A DNA stretch of 64,000 nt from Ectocarpus siliculosus (lineage: Eukaryota; Sar; Phaeophyceae; Ectocarpales; Ectocarpaceae), in contig FN649749.1 in the NCBI GenBank assembly GCA_000310025.1, positions 3,643,767 to 3,707,766 on the forward strand. The letters are read 5' to 3'. The position numbers and the translations under genes are program-made. The notes beneath the pieces were generated by a model. It ran no database searches. It saw only the letters and a program-made list of their open reading frames with translations, and was not told the DNA's origin. Below are positions 47,556 to 59,083 of the stretch, piece by piece (position 1 is the stretch's first letter; each line of letters opens with the position of its first letter).

Positions 47556-48700
47556 CACGGACGAAACCGGCCCCGACTGCAATGGTGTCGATCAAGCGGG
47601 TGTTTTTCTCATTCGGGCTTGCGGGCTCAACTATCACTCGTCGTCTACGCCGGAGGTCGGTTTCGGTGGGCTCCGCCCTCCTTGTCCGGCGGGAGTCTTT
47701 TCACCCCCAGCGCTGCAGCGTTCTGATTTTGGGGATTTTCGCCGGCATCACCCGCGCCGGTTGGATGCTCTGACGGACTCGACGACTGCCTGCGATGAAC
47801 CTCGGCGGTGTCCGGGGGTCTTCATCGTCCCCCCTGTTCCCGGATCTTCAGGGCCTGTTTCCCCGTTGACTCCTGCAGCGTCCCGCGTGAATCTTCTGTC
47901 GTGTCTTCGGCCGCTCGGTATGTTCACGTTTTGTCTTCGCTTCCGGAGCGGGGACCTCTCATTTCTTGACGGACTAGGGCCAAGACTACCGCTGCTTCCG
48001 GAGGCACCGTCCCCGGTCCTGCCTATTTCGGACGCCAGCCGCGGGCTACCATCGTCCCTCGGACATCGTCGCCTCCCCGTTGCTCTAGCTGGTCCCGCTC
48101 GGCAACCAAGACCACCCGTACCACCGCGCGTTTGCTACGGCCACCCGCGACCCCGGCATCGGCGTTTTCGTCGACTGCCCCTGCGTCACCGGTGTCTTCG
48201 CCGTCATCGGAGCGCCCTGCATCCCCGGTTTTTCCTTCTATACAGGTTTCGCCCAGGACTTCGTCCCTCACGATGTTCCCTTCACGGACATCATCGCGGG
48301 CTGCGGCTGCCTCTGTCGCTGAGGCTTCTCCTTCTACAGACTCTTCCGTTGGATCCCCTGACTTTCGTTGGGAATCTACTGATTCGGACACCTCCCATTT
48401 GCGGGCTTGTGTCCAGAGTTTCAGCACTGTGGATTGGGCTAGGGAACAACAGCGGGAGAGCGAATGCGTGGTGGCTATGCGTTTTTTGGCTCGGGGTTCT
48501 CCCTCTCCACCCCCTCCTGACTTGCTCACTCTCCGTGCTCCTCTTCGCTTCCCTCGGATAGACGACGTGCTTGTGTTGGCGGCGAAAAACAGATTGCACA
48601 CGACCGACGACAACGTCACCCTCCTCGTACATAAATCGGGGCCGCCGCTCATCGGGCGTTCTGGCGGGAGGACCACTCGTTTACCGGATACTGGAGTGCC
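47556..48700 (+). pseudogene. Ty3/gypsy Pro/Ser/Arg-rich linker between RNase H and integrase
   Basis: An unusually long (about 1.1 kb) low-complexity spacer, open at 48132-48710 with many Ser/Pro. It ends in a segment typical of the pre-integrase region (VDWAREQQRESECVV; DNVTLLVHKSG). Other overlapping long frames here are composition artefacts. Confidence 0.55.
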
Positions 48701-50530
48701 CCGTGTCTAACTGCCAGTTCTGATGCGTCCGTGGGTCCTCCATGCATGCCATATAGCCGCGTCCTTTCATCTCGGCGTTCATCGTACACAACGTTTGCTC
48801 GAGCGTTTCCACTGGTGGATTGGTTTGGATCGTTCCGTGCGTTGGTGACTCCCGTGCGTGTTTGGTGTGCCAAGCTCGCAAGACTTCGCGTCAGACTGCT
48901 CGGTGGCCCGTCATCGCTATGCCATTGCCTCAGGGGACTGGTACGGTCGTCGGCGTCGACTTCTTTGGACCTCTGCCAATGACTGCCAAGGGCAACTCCT
49001 ACATACTGTTTTTCACAGACCGTTTCAGTCGGAGAGCAGACATATTCGCTGTCACAGCGGCTGAATTTACGTCGAAAGGGACGACTCACATGTTCGTCAA
49101 CCAGGACATGACCAAGTGGAGATGTCCGACTACAATATTGTCGGACATCGAACTTCCTTTCTGCTCGAAGCTCTCCATGGCTATCTACGAGGTGATGAAA
49201 GTCAAGAAGGTCACCACCAGCTCCTACCACCCGCAGACCAACGGCGGCACGGAATGCGTCCATCACACGATGGCCCAGATGCTTGCGGTGGTCGTCAACG
49301 AACAGCAAAACGATTGGGACGTACATCTCCCGCACGTTGAGTTTGCCTACAACTATTCCGTGAACCAGTCTACTGGGTTGGCGCCAAACGTGATCCACAT
49401 CGGACGCATCCCGCGACTTCCGCTTTTGGTCTTCGATCATCCCACTGTCGGTGGTCATCAAAGCTTGGACCGCGATCAACTCGAGTATTGCAACCTAGCT
49501 GTCGATCGCCAGCTACGGGCTTACGATCTTGTCCGTGAGTACAAAGCTCTGAAGATCTCGCGAGTCGAACGCCGCAATTCATCCCTGCTGGACGCCATCC
49601 GCAAGCTCCCTCAGTTTACCGTTGGCGGGTGGGCTTGGGTGTACAACACGGCTGCTACGTTTCGACACGGTGTGCGGAAGGACACGGACCAACAGGTGGT
49701 CAAGGCCAAACTCTCACTTTCCTTGACGGGGCCCTATAAAGTTTTCGCGGTGGGTCCCGCTTCTGCCGAACCCGCCCCGGACGGCAGCCCGTTGGCGCGT
49801 AAAATCCTCTACCTGGACCTGCCTTCCGATCTTTCCGACCCAGCAGCTCGATGTCGCGTGTCTGTCCTTCGTTGCAAGCCCTGTCGCAATCCATACGAGA
49901 CGGACGACTTGCCACGATCTCTACCCGCCGATCTTTTGCGCTATGTTCTGCAATATTTCGGAGATAAATGTCCACCGTTCTACGTGACCGCGGATGACGT
50001 GTTGGCGCCTGTCGGACGCCTAGAGGTCGACTACATCTCGGGACATCGACTGGTGCGGGGCCGTAACGGCGTTCTCGCTGTCCTGTACCAGACGCATTGG
50101 TTAGGCCTGACTACTCCTTCATGGGAACGGGAATCCAACCTCGATCAATTACGTCGACACATCCTCTTTTACTGGTCCCGAGAGGTTTGCCAAAGCAAGC
50201 AGGGTAACCGCACTTATCGAGTGGCTCGGACTTGCGCGGCACAGCGGGAGCTAGCCCGGACTCGTGGAGAACGTTATGTGCCTCCTGGGACTGATCTTGT
50301 GCTTCACGAGACTTGGGCTTCGTCGTTTCAGCACTTGACCCTTCCCTGTGGGCGTGCGGCTGTGGTACAAGGCCCGCCATGGCTTGTGGTGGACCGGACG
50401 CATTGGTGCTCATCAAGACGGCTCGTACATCGTTCGATTCTTGAATGACTCGGGCCCAAGTATTCTCCTTCTGCCTGCGCACCTCTACTCCACCGCCTTG
50501 GACGCCGTCTGTGGATCGTGGTGTTTAGAG
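48700..50530 (+). pseudogene. Ty3/gypsy integrase with chromodomain and Tudor/Agenet-like tail
   Basis: The zinc-binding H2C2 module reads HACHIAASFHLGVHRTQRLL, with CLVCQARK after a frame change near 48820. The core has D in VVGVDFFGPLP, D in TILSDIELPF (the usual Gly after SD. is Glu) and E in QTNGGTECVHH. A 542-codon frame (48820-50448) carries it. At about residues 390-460 lies a chromodomain (LEVDYISGHRLV, LYQTHWLGLTTPSWERESNL). A one-base shift near 50345 leads into GVRLWYKARHGLWWTGRI, then GSYIVRFLNDSG, a Tudor/Agenet-like fold ending near 50530. Chromodomains steer integration toward particular histone marks. The second reader-like domain is extra. Confidence 0.83.
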
Positions 50531-51046
50531 GAACAACGTTCGCGCCCTTTGGGAGACAGCCGTGGTTGCACTCCGCCCCTTACTGACTCCTTATCGTCAG
50601 CTGTTCCCAACATTTACATTTTTCTTAGCGTCGTCGTTTTCTTCAACGTGTTGGCCTATTTTAGTCTTTTGTGCCCTCCTTCTTGTCGGCGATTTGACCT
50701 TCTTCGCCTTCCGTTTTTTTTTTTTTTTTTTGTTCATCGTTTTGTCGTGTCTCTTTTTTTTTGCTTGTTTTGTGTTTTGGACGTTGGGGCAACAGCGCCT
50801 CAAGCCACGCGGTGTCACGTGTGCACCTTCGCCGCTCGTTACTTGAGAGCCCGGCGATGGCCTCCCCCTCTCGGTCGGTTTTCCCTGTTTGTCCCTTTTC
50901 GGGAGTTCGAGTGACCCTTCTTCCTTGTTGCCTGCATTCGTCTGAATCAGTGAACTGCCGCGACCTCGATATATACGTTCTCTCTCTCTTTTTTCTTTCT
51001 TTTGTTGTTGTTAGTCTTTTTGTTCTCTCGACGGGGTTTCCTCTGA

Positions 51047-51246
51047 AGTTTCCTCGGTGTTCTTTGCCTCTGAAAACTTGGAAAAATATCTCCCCAAGTT
51101 TCCTCGGTGTTCTTTGCCTCTGAATACTTGGAAACGGAGTCCTCCCAAGTTTCGTCGGTGTTGTTTGCTTCTGAACACTTGGAAAAAGAGTTCCCCAAGT
51201 TTCGTCGGCGCCTTTTGCCTCGGAACACTTGGAAACCGAGTTCCCC
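51047..51246 (+). repeat. Four tandem repeats of about 50 bp
   Basis: Units start at about 51047, 51096, 51146 and 51196 with AAGTTTCCTCGGTGT or AAGTTTCGTCGG, followed by CTTGGAAA. Imperfect minisatellite just downstream of the gypsy coding region. Confidence 0.8.
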
Positions 51247-52202
51247 GCGCTTTCCTGGTTCGCCTTTTTGCCATCTAATGTTTGTCTCGTTTTTAGCTCC
51301 ATCGTGCCGCAGAAGTGTCGCCTACGCCTATTGATTCGGGATTCCATACCATTGCGTCGCCTTCTCCGGTGGAATTTCGTCGTCTCTCACACTTCGTTCT
51401 ACTTCGTCTCCATCATCGCCACCTTCGGGCGACTCCTTCATCACCATCGAGCCCCTGAGTCGTCGTATTGTCGTGTGTATCTCTACGACTTTTCTGTGTT
51501 TGATGTCTTTGTATGTTGCGTATCGCCAGCGAGACATGGAGTGGTTCGTCAGACCGCTTCTCCGGCATTGATCGTTTGGGCTTTGCGTCCTTGGTTCTCT
51601 TTAAGTCTTGCCTTTGCCATCTATTTATACGATTTGGGTACCCTCGCACGCTGGGAATCGCTCTCGGTGCCCTGGCCTGTCGTTCATTCCTCCTGCCCTT
51701 CCTTGATGTTCTTCTAGACTTTGTTGAGGTTCCCTTTACGTCGCGTCCGTATCAAAGGCCGTATTCGTTCGGAAATTCGTTTGGGTTTTGAGTTTTGTTG
51801 ACGTATTTTGGACTCTCTAGTGTTGTCACCCTCATTCCTCCAGTTGTGATACTCGCGGGTGCGCGTTAAAGAGTTGAATGTGGCGTTTGGCCTTTGATTT
51901 TGTTTCCTCTGTCGTCGTCTGTTGGGGATGGCGTGCTCTGCAGCAATATTCTTCCTAGCTTTCCCTTGATTGGTATGAGCGTTGTCATTGAGATGTCGAT
52001 GTTTAGTCTCGTGACCGTTCGCATCCTTCGTCTCAATGATGGTGTGGGGGGTAGATTCGGGATATTTCTACATCTCACCCTCCTTTTTGGATGTTTTGTG
52101 AAGAGTCATATCTTCGATTCATGATCATCAATCGTCAGCTAAATCTTATTGTAGCTTCTGGGATTGGAGTATAGAATCTGCATATACGATATTCAGGTTG
52201 GG
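51247..52202. other. T-rich unassigned DNA
   Basis: No supported gene. Base composition is pyrimidine-rich on the plus strand like the preceding gypsy 3' region, so it may be untranslated retroelement sequence. Confidence 0.4.
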
Positions 52203-52498
52203 TTAGTGTCAAGGAGTGTGGCTGCTAGCAAGAATAGGGTACATCTTATTGTTGTTAGGATGTGGGTTGGTCAGGAGGTATACCTTCTGACCCATACCCC
52301 CTTAAAACTGTCTACTCTGTGTGCCCCCTGAGATGAACTTGGATCCCCACTTCATTTCAGACCCTTGCTGGTCGTCTCTCAGCAATAACAAGCAACTTCC
52401 CCATCTCTACGTGGTCGTGGACATGAATGACAACGACAGAACCTTCATCTACCTCTAGGAGCAAGCCATCGTCTACGGCTTCACCTCCTTTAAATTGA
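52203..52498 (-). repeat. Dispersed element Y, copy 2 (better preserved)
   Basis: Inverted relative of 34565-34862. On the minus strand it reads without a break FKGGEAVDDGLLLEVDEGSV, then VVIHVHDHVEMGKLLVIAER, and stops at TGA in the palindromic segment. Upstream the homology to copy 1 ends at TTTAAAGGAGG. The protein end is unrecognised. Confidence 0.6.
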
Positions 52499-52879
52499 GT
52501 CTACATTTTTTTATTTATTTTAAGAAAGAAGGAGTTGGCAGGTTCGAGCAAGCAAGCTGTTTCCGTTCATTTGGAAATGTACAGACATTGATAACCTTTG
52601 TGTGATGAGTATAGGTTAGACGCGTTTTAAGGAGAGAGTTGGATACATAGTACTGCAGGTAGGAAGGTGATAGCAGTTCGCTTGTATCAGATGCAGTTCA
52701 ATCCTTCTTATGTGTATTGGAGAAGCGAGGCAAAATCGGGCGGCGGTCAGCAAGGCAGCAGCAGCAAGCAGAGAGGAACTGTACTGTACATCCGTACGTA
52801 TGATTATACACAGCAGTACTGTAGCCATCATGTGCTTTCGAAAAAAGCAGGGGAACTTCCCTGTTTTCTCAGACGATGT

Positions 52880-53235
52880 ATGTCGAAGATCGTTGTTGAG
52901 ACCACTTGCAACGTGTCGTAGCCATGTTGTAGAGCACCGGTCGTGAAGGGCAGCGACAGCAGTGATAGTCTACATATTGCTGTCGTTTGGTATACACGAC
53001 GAAATGCATACAGGTGTATGCAAGTACACACCTCTAGGTTGCGATCCAAGCAGCAGAGGAAGTTGATGTCAGCCACAAGGTCAATGCGGGAGAGCAGCTT
53101 TGCACGAAACTTGATACAGCCTTCCCGCCTTGCCTCAAGCTACAGTACGTATATGTGGTACCACGGCAGGGGTCCGATGCCGGCTGCTCCGAACATCATT
53201 GGAGGCTTGCGGTAGGGATCAAAACTGGATTGTGT
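52880..53235. repeat. Dispersed repeat Z, copy 2
   Basis: Direct-orientation relative of 33240-33640. It ends about 385 bp before the start codon of the ZIP transporter, so it may contribute to that gene's 5' region. Confidence 0.6.
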
Positions 53236-53618
53236 TTCGATCAGGAGTGTTGACAGTCAATTCCAACGCACACTTGCCTTTTCACAGAAAGTACTTTGTT
53301 CCTGGGATTTATTTCCGTTGTCCCAGTACTGCTTCGCCTACTTCACATGCAGACGCAGAGCAAGGTCTAACATGTACGTCCCCAAAACAAATGGTGTCGA
53401 GATCGGCGGCTCAACAGCTGACGACTCGGGATTACATTTTTATCCGACGGCGGAATGACACTTCTACTTCTCCTGCAGTTGCATGCATATCCGACGGCGT
53501 CAAGATCTCTCTCCCTCTCTCTGGTAACGCCGCCCGTGTCAAAAACTCTCTGCCACGCAGCCACTTCTATCCCGTCCGTGGATCCCTCCTCGATCTCTGC
53601 TCTGTCTCTGGTGCCAAG

Positions 53619-56600
53619 ATGAAGTGGGCCCTTTTCACCGCTGCGCTGTATCTGGCGTGTACCACAGCAAGCGGAACGACGAGCCACTCTGACCACGACT
53701 CGCACTCTGACCATGAGTCGCACTCTGACCATGACTCGCACACGGACCACGACTCGCACTCGGACGGGCACTTCGAGGCTGCTGCTGTTTATGTCTTGGA
53801 GGAGGCAGGCACCCACTCCGTCATTGCCGTGCCGGGGGAGGACTTCGAGGGCACTCTTGCCTTCATGCTCGTGCCTGCTGCTTCTGCTGACTATGAGGGC
53901 CTTGCAGGAGCGGAGGAAGATGCCGAGGCTGGTGAGAATGACCTTACATACTATCTGGTACAGCAGTAGCGCAGCAGTTGCCCTTGTGTACCGATACCCG
54001 ACAACTTGCTTTTTCGCTCGTGACTCAAGTGCCTCATCTTCGTGCGTCAACTATTGTTCGAGGGAGTGGGCGTGCACCAACAAGAACATACGGCCGTGGC
54101 CATATCTTCCCTTCTGTTCCCAACGCGAAGCGAAAGTAACTTAGCGCCGCAGTTCCGAGGGCGATATTTGATTTTGGTTTCAAACCTCCCAGCGGCCAAC
54201 ATGCTCTAAATATGCACAAGTTGCACTTACACTCTATTTCCCAGCTGCATCAATGCTAGCTTCGAAAGCAAAGTTTTTTGCCGCGTCAGATCCCAGAACC
54301 TGACAACGTCCTACAGTGCTTCCCGATGTCATCGCAGACTCCATTCACCCTTGAATCCCGCCTACTCTTAACATTCGTGCGCAGTGGCGGACCGGCTATG
54401 AATGAATGTGCATTGGTGGCAGTGCGTGAACAGACGGGCGACCACCCTCGCATTTGCTGTGAAATAATCGTGCGCTTCCGTTGAAGTTGCTGGTATCATG
54501 CTACAAATACAAATGACAGAGGAAGTACCACTTGGACATGAAAAGAAAGTACACGACATGAGGTGTGCAGTCGTGCGTATAATGAAAGCCTAGCTTTCGA
54601 AGCTAGCATTGATGCAGCTGGGAAATAGAGTGCAAGTGCAAGAGTGGGTATGCCTACCCCTCAGTGGGTACAGTACAGAGAAGTGTTCCCGGAATATTAT
54701 GCCGGTGCGGTCAGCCGGTCAGCCGAGTTCACCGGCATTGTTGCAGGCGACCGGAATTACAGTACGTTGGCCTGAATAGTGCCGGTAATGGCATAGGTTC
54801 TGAGAAAATACGCTACAATGTATACATAGGAATGGCGTACCGGCACTGATCAGGAAATCGTCGAGGTAGATATCCAGCACGAAACGGATGCAGTGTCAGG
54901 AGGTTTGGTCAGCATGCCGCTACCGAGCATCATTCACAGGCGCGTTCATTGACGTGCCGAATCACTCAGTCAATTTATCTGTGCGTCTGCTGCACTCTTT
55001 TGTAGGGTAAAATATGGCACAGACGCTGTTTTGCACAAGCTCTTGCTGAAGTGCCAACCTCAAAATTGTGATTCTGACCCGATGCCAAGCCTACACTCGC
55101 AAAGCACACCTAGAATATGTCGTATCGCAAACATCTAGAAATATGAGAGCAAATAACCATAAACATCTGACCCGAATCAACAACAGCGTCGTTGTGCGTA
55201 GATGACTAACAATGTATCTGGGACGCGGCAGTGTTCATCTAGAAAGTTTGGAAGGCGTCTTCCTATGTGCACCACGATGCTCTCCCACCAGAGAAAAACG
55301 TTTGTTGTGCATCAGCAAGAATCAATCGGGGAGATCGCGCCGGGCTTGTATAAAACCGTCTACTCTACAAATTACCGACGGTGTCTGTCTGTCTTCATCG
55401 ATTTGACTCTTTTCTCCTACGGCCATGTACGTCATCTAAAACAAGTTAACAAACAAAAATCGAATGGGCCAGTTTTTGCTACGAAATTGCTGTTGAAATT
55501 GCACGAAAGTACCCCATCGTTAAATTAGACACAAGGGCGCCAAGGAAATTTGGGTGGAGCCCGCTGGCCGAGCTGGGCAGGAGGCCTCAGCCACTAATGC
55601 CAATACTCTATTGAAGTGATCGGTAAAGAGCAGGAATAATACAACGGACACCCCAGGCTTACTGGAATAATGAACTCTGGTGTCGTACCATGCGATATTT
55701 CAATTCGAGAACCGCGACATCACGTTGCATTTGTAGGTTTGTTGAAAGGAAACATTAGGCTCACGTGAACACACACATCCCGCGGCGAGATGAAAAGGGG
55801 GCCAGAGATGTTTTCTTTTTTCGTCAAAGAGGAGTGTTCACCTCCGGGGCGAGAGGTAAAAAGTCAGTCTGACCGCACTTTTCGGCGAATGTTTGCGGGG
55901 GATAGGTTCTATGATGTACATCGTTGGAGGCGCCAAACTATATACCCCATATATATATTTCTAGGGAGATTGCTGCTGTGATCAGCCAAACGGACGGTCT
56001 GCGGGAATATAACGCTTGTACCCGAAAATTCAGTATCACGTAAAGTCACTATACGTCATACCGCCGTCTGGAGGCTGACTTCAAGGAGCCCGGCGTGACG
56101 CATACATCCGGTCTGACTCACAGAAATCCCACACAAGCGCTTTTTTGTCAACCTGGCTGCCAACTCACCCAACACCCCGCCTGCCCTTTCCTCTCGTGCC
56201 GAACAGCGTGGGACGCGTTCATGGACGGCGAAGAAGACGCGACCGTTCTAGCCTCCGGCGAAACTGTCATCCCGGACGCGACCGTAGTGTACCAGACCAC
56301 CCTCGACGAGTCCATCATCGTGGTGCCGGCCGAGGTTACGGACGCGGGAGCCTACGCCCTGCTGCTCGAGCACGGGGGCGGGGAGGTGAGCACGGCTCTC
56401 ATCTCCCCGTTGGGTACGGCGGTGGCCGCCTCCGTCAGCGAGTTTATGGACGAGGAAGAGGAGGAGGAGGGAGACACGGTGTCCGGAGCAAAGTGGGCCC
56501 AGGCTATCGTGGCGACTTGCATCGCCTGCTTCACCAGGTAGGAGACCACCCGATTTGTTGAACGCCGGAGCTTTCCCTGAAATCCGTTCCCGGCTATGAA

Positions 56601-59083
56601 GGAAGGAAATGTATCGAGGACCAGAGACGAAAAGCGTGATGGTGCACGGTAGTCTATAATAGATGTTAACACAATCGTGTCCGTCGAGTTCGATCCCTCC
56701 CGGTGTGGAGATGTGTTGGGATGCATAACCAACCCCCGGTTCCCTGTTTGGACCGGACCAGAATAAGTGCCCTCGCGGTCGGTAGCGAGAAGTTGAGACC
56801 CTCCCCTTGCTCTATTTTTGTTATTGTCGGCGGGGTGACAATTCCCTCGGGAGATGTCCCCCGGAGAGTACCTCCTTCGACCACGTTTCGCCGTAACCGT
56901 GTCAGCGATGTGCGTCAAGTCGCATCCAGTTCCACGCAATACCGAAGTGTACGGATTTGGGGGAACTTTACGCACTAGGTGGTATTTTTTTGTCACCCAG
57001 ACATTGCAGCAGCACCCGAACGCCCCCTCGCAACCCGACAAGTACGGTTTCGCTAGTCTGAAAAGTAACCCCGAACAAGACTGCCGAACTGGCACGTGCA
57101 CCCACCAACATGAACAACAGCAGCAATACTTACTACTACACATTCGTTGCCCAGCCAGCTCATCTTCCTCTCCAACATACAAGATTATTTTTGCTTGTTG
57201 ACACGCCCCCCGTTGCCTTGCCAAGGCAACGATTTCCTCTTGAACCGTTGCCCGTAGATTTGCCAATCATAGGGCCTAGCAGCGAAGGAGGTGTGTGGTC
57301 GGTGACATCGTGTCTTGTGCTTTTGCTTGCTCCCACCGGGTTCATGTAGGGGCTGCTGGGAACAAAAAATATCCCCCCTCCTTTCATTTTTCGGTTGAAC
57401 GGTGGGGGATGTGCATTTACGAACGAACACATTACATTCACCCCGTCCCCGAGGACATCTCAACGGAGATCTGCGGTATGTGGAAACTACAGGAAGAAAC
57501 GCCGTTTCAAGCTCGTTCTGGCCTGCGCTGACCCTCGACCCCGACAAATCGCAGGAACAGAATTGTTTACGGGGATTTAGATCTTCAGGGGCAGACACTC
57601 GTTTTATTCTCACAGCTGTTAGACACCGGCTCAACTGACCTCGCGTATGTACCTTGTGCCCAACCCCGCCCGTTGTCTGCAATCGTTGCGCGGCAGCTTC
57701 GTGGGAATTTTCCTGCTCATCAACAAGCGTATCGCGAACGGCGTCGACCTCTCGCACGCGTACATGTTCGCGACTGGCGCAATCCTCACGGCATCCTTGA
57801 TTCACATCGTCCCCGAGTCGTTTGAGCGCTTCGAGGATTCAGAGCTTGGCTTGTACGACCTTGGAATCCACACCGGCGTCACCATGCTCGCTGGCATCAC
57901 AGCCTCTGTCATCATTCGTGCGGTGTGCACGGCGGGCCACTCGCACACAGGTGCTCCGGCCACAGCTAAGGTTGTCGAGGCTGATGGAGGCCAGTCGAGA
58001 GGGCCGACCACGCCAACAATCCCGGACAATCTGTTGGAGTTGGTCGAGCAGAGGAAGGGCAGGGCATTGTTCGACTTCAAGGGGCTCAAGCCTATCTGCT
58101 GGAACGTGATTGTTGGCGATGCGGTGAGTGGCTTGGGGTGGATTTACGCGTGTGACGCAGGGCCTTTCAAGAATAAATAAACACGTTTCCTCTTCCGTCG
58201 GCGTGCCTCCAACCAAGGTGTTCCAGTCAGTCTCAGCCGAACTCTTGTGCTCAAAACACCAGGTGCACAGCTTCACCTGTGGCTTCACGATCGGGGCGGC
58301 TTTCCTCAGCTGCGGCTCAACCATGGGCTGGACTATTACGGCGTCGACGTTGATCCACGAGGTTCCCAGCGAGATGGCCGACTTCGTCGCCCTCCTGAAC
58401 GGTGGCATGAGCATCAAGCAGGTTGGTTTTGTTTGTTTATTGCGTCGTCGTTGGTTGGTCGACCGGCTGGTATTGTTGTCCGAGGGCACTCTGTCCTCGG
58501 CGGTGCATACCGTTTGCCGTCCGACGTGCTGGTTCAGTGGCGGCGTCTTGGTGTGCCGTGGTCATGCTGGCCCCGGCAAGCCTATTCCGTCAGGAGTGCA
58601 CATGGGAACGTCATTCCTTTTTCGGTATGGCGCCCACCCGGGACCACATTGGCTTCACCTCGCAGTGCTGCGTGCCTTCGCTTCTTGCTTTCTTGCTTTG
58701 TCGTTCCGTCGTGGAGAGTAGGTGGATATTCTCAAAAGTCCGTCCATGTTCTTTATGCTAATATTTTCCCACCGTCCGTCCTTGCGCGCCCCTTGCAGGC
58801 GCTCACCTGGAACTTGGTGTCAGGAATTCCCGCCATCCTGGGGGCGGTCCTCATCCTGGCGCTTGGTGACCAGTTCACGAACTTCCAGATCGCGATCATC
58901 CTCCTGTTGGGCGCTGGCTCCTTCATCTTCATCGGGCTCACCGAGCTGCTGCCGGAAGCCCTGTCGTTGACGATGGACGGGAAGGGCCTGGGAGATTCTA
59001 TCCGCAAGCTTGGGTCGTTCGCGTTCGGAGCGCTCATCATTGGCATCCCCCTCATGTTTCACGCACACTGCCACGCCGGCTAG
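53619..59083 (+). CDS. ZIP-family divalent metal (zinc/iron) transporter, five exons
   Basis: Joining 53619-53931, 56207-56537, 57697-58123, 58263-58421 and 58799-59083 keeps phase and gives 504 residues. Residues 1-19 are a signal peptide (MKWALFTAALYLACTTASG). A SHSDHDSHSDHESHSDHD-type His/Asp tract at about 21-50 should bind zinc outside the membrane or in a lumen. Two related ectodomain modules follow (VYVLEE..VIAVPGEDFEGT; VVYQTT..IIVVPAEVTDAG). TM1 spans the exon 2-3 junction (FVGIFLLINKR), TM2-3 are in exon 3, and a loop with HSHTG precedes TM4. TM4 has VHSFTCGFTIGAAF and TM5 HEVPSEMADF, the metal path, where many family members have HExPHExGD. Exon 5 carries TM6-8 and ends HAHCHAG. 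Family assignment is firm. The metal and the membrane are not known. A MITE lies in intron 1. Confidence 0.92.
54221..54641. mobile_element. MITE with 49-bp terminal inverted repeats in ZIP intron 1
   Basis: Arms at 54221-54269 and 54593-54641 are complementary over 49 bases with one mismatch (TTGCACTT at the outside, GCTTCGAAAGC at the inside). The 323-bp centre has no coding capacity. No clear target duplication is seen. Non-autonomous DNA transposon is the likely class. Confidence 0.75.
54660..54850. repeat. Degenerate ACCGGCATTAT repeats, cluster 1
   Basis: Several forms of ACCGGCATT/ACCGGCATAAT in both orientations lie within 200 bp in ZIP intron 1. The same motif recurs at 60640-60680 and 61340-61440. 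Confidence 0.5.

Larger units (their letters stand above)
44551..50914 (+). mobile_element. 5'-truncated Ty3/gypsy (chromovirus-like) retrotransposon
   Basis: The order is NADAR-like domain, aspartic protease, RT, RNase H, zinc H2C2 and integrase, chromodomain, Tudor/Agenet-like domain, which is the Ty3/gypsy arrangement. The left end cuts abruptly into LRR copy B, and no LTR is recognisable on either side. Multiple stops and frameshifts show it is dead. The right limit is uncertain; T-rich and tandem-repeat DNA follows. Confidence 0.88.

Noticed and set aside
47761-48561. 266-codon plus-strand Pro/Leu/Arg-rich frame
   Set aside because: Overlaps the correct gypsy linker frame at 48132-48710 and has the composition of an out-of-frame Ser/Pro-rich segment.
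50661-51347. 228-codon minus-strand frame with repeated peptide units
   Set aside because: The repeated peptide comes from the 50-bp tandem repeat at 51047-51246; no motif or splice support.
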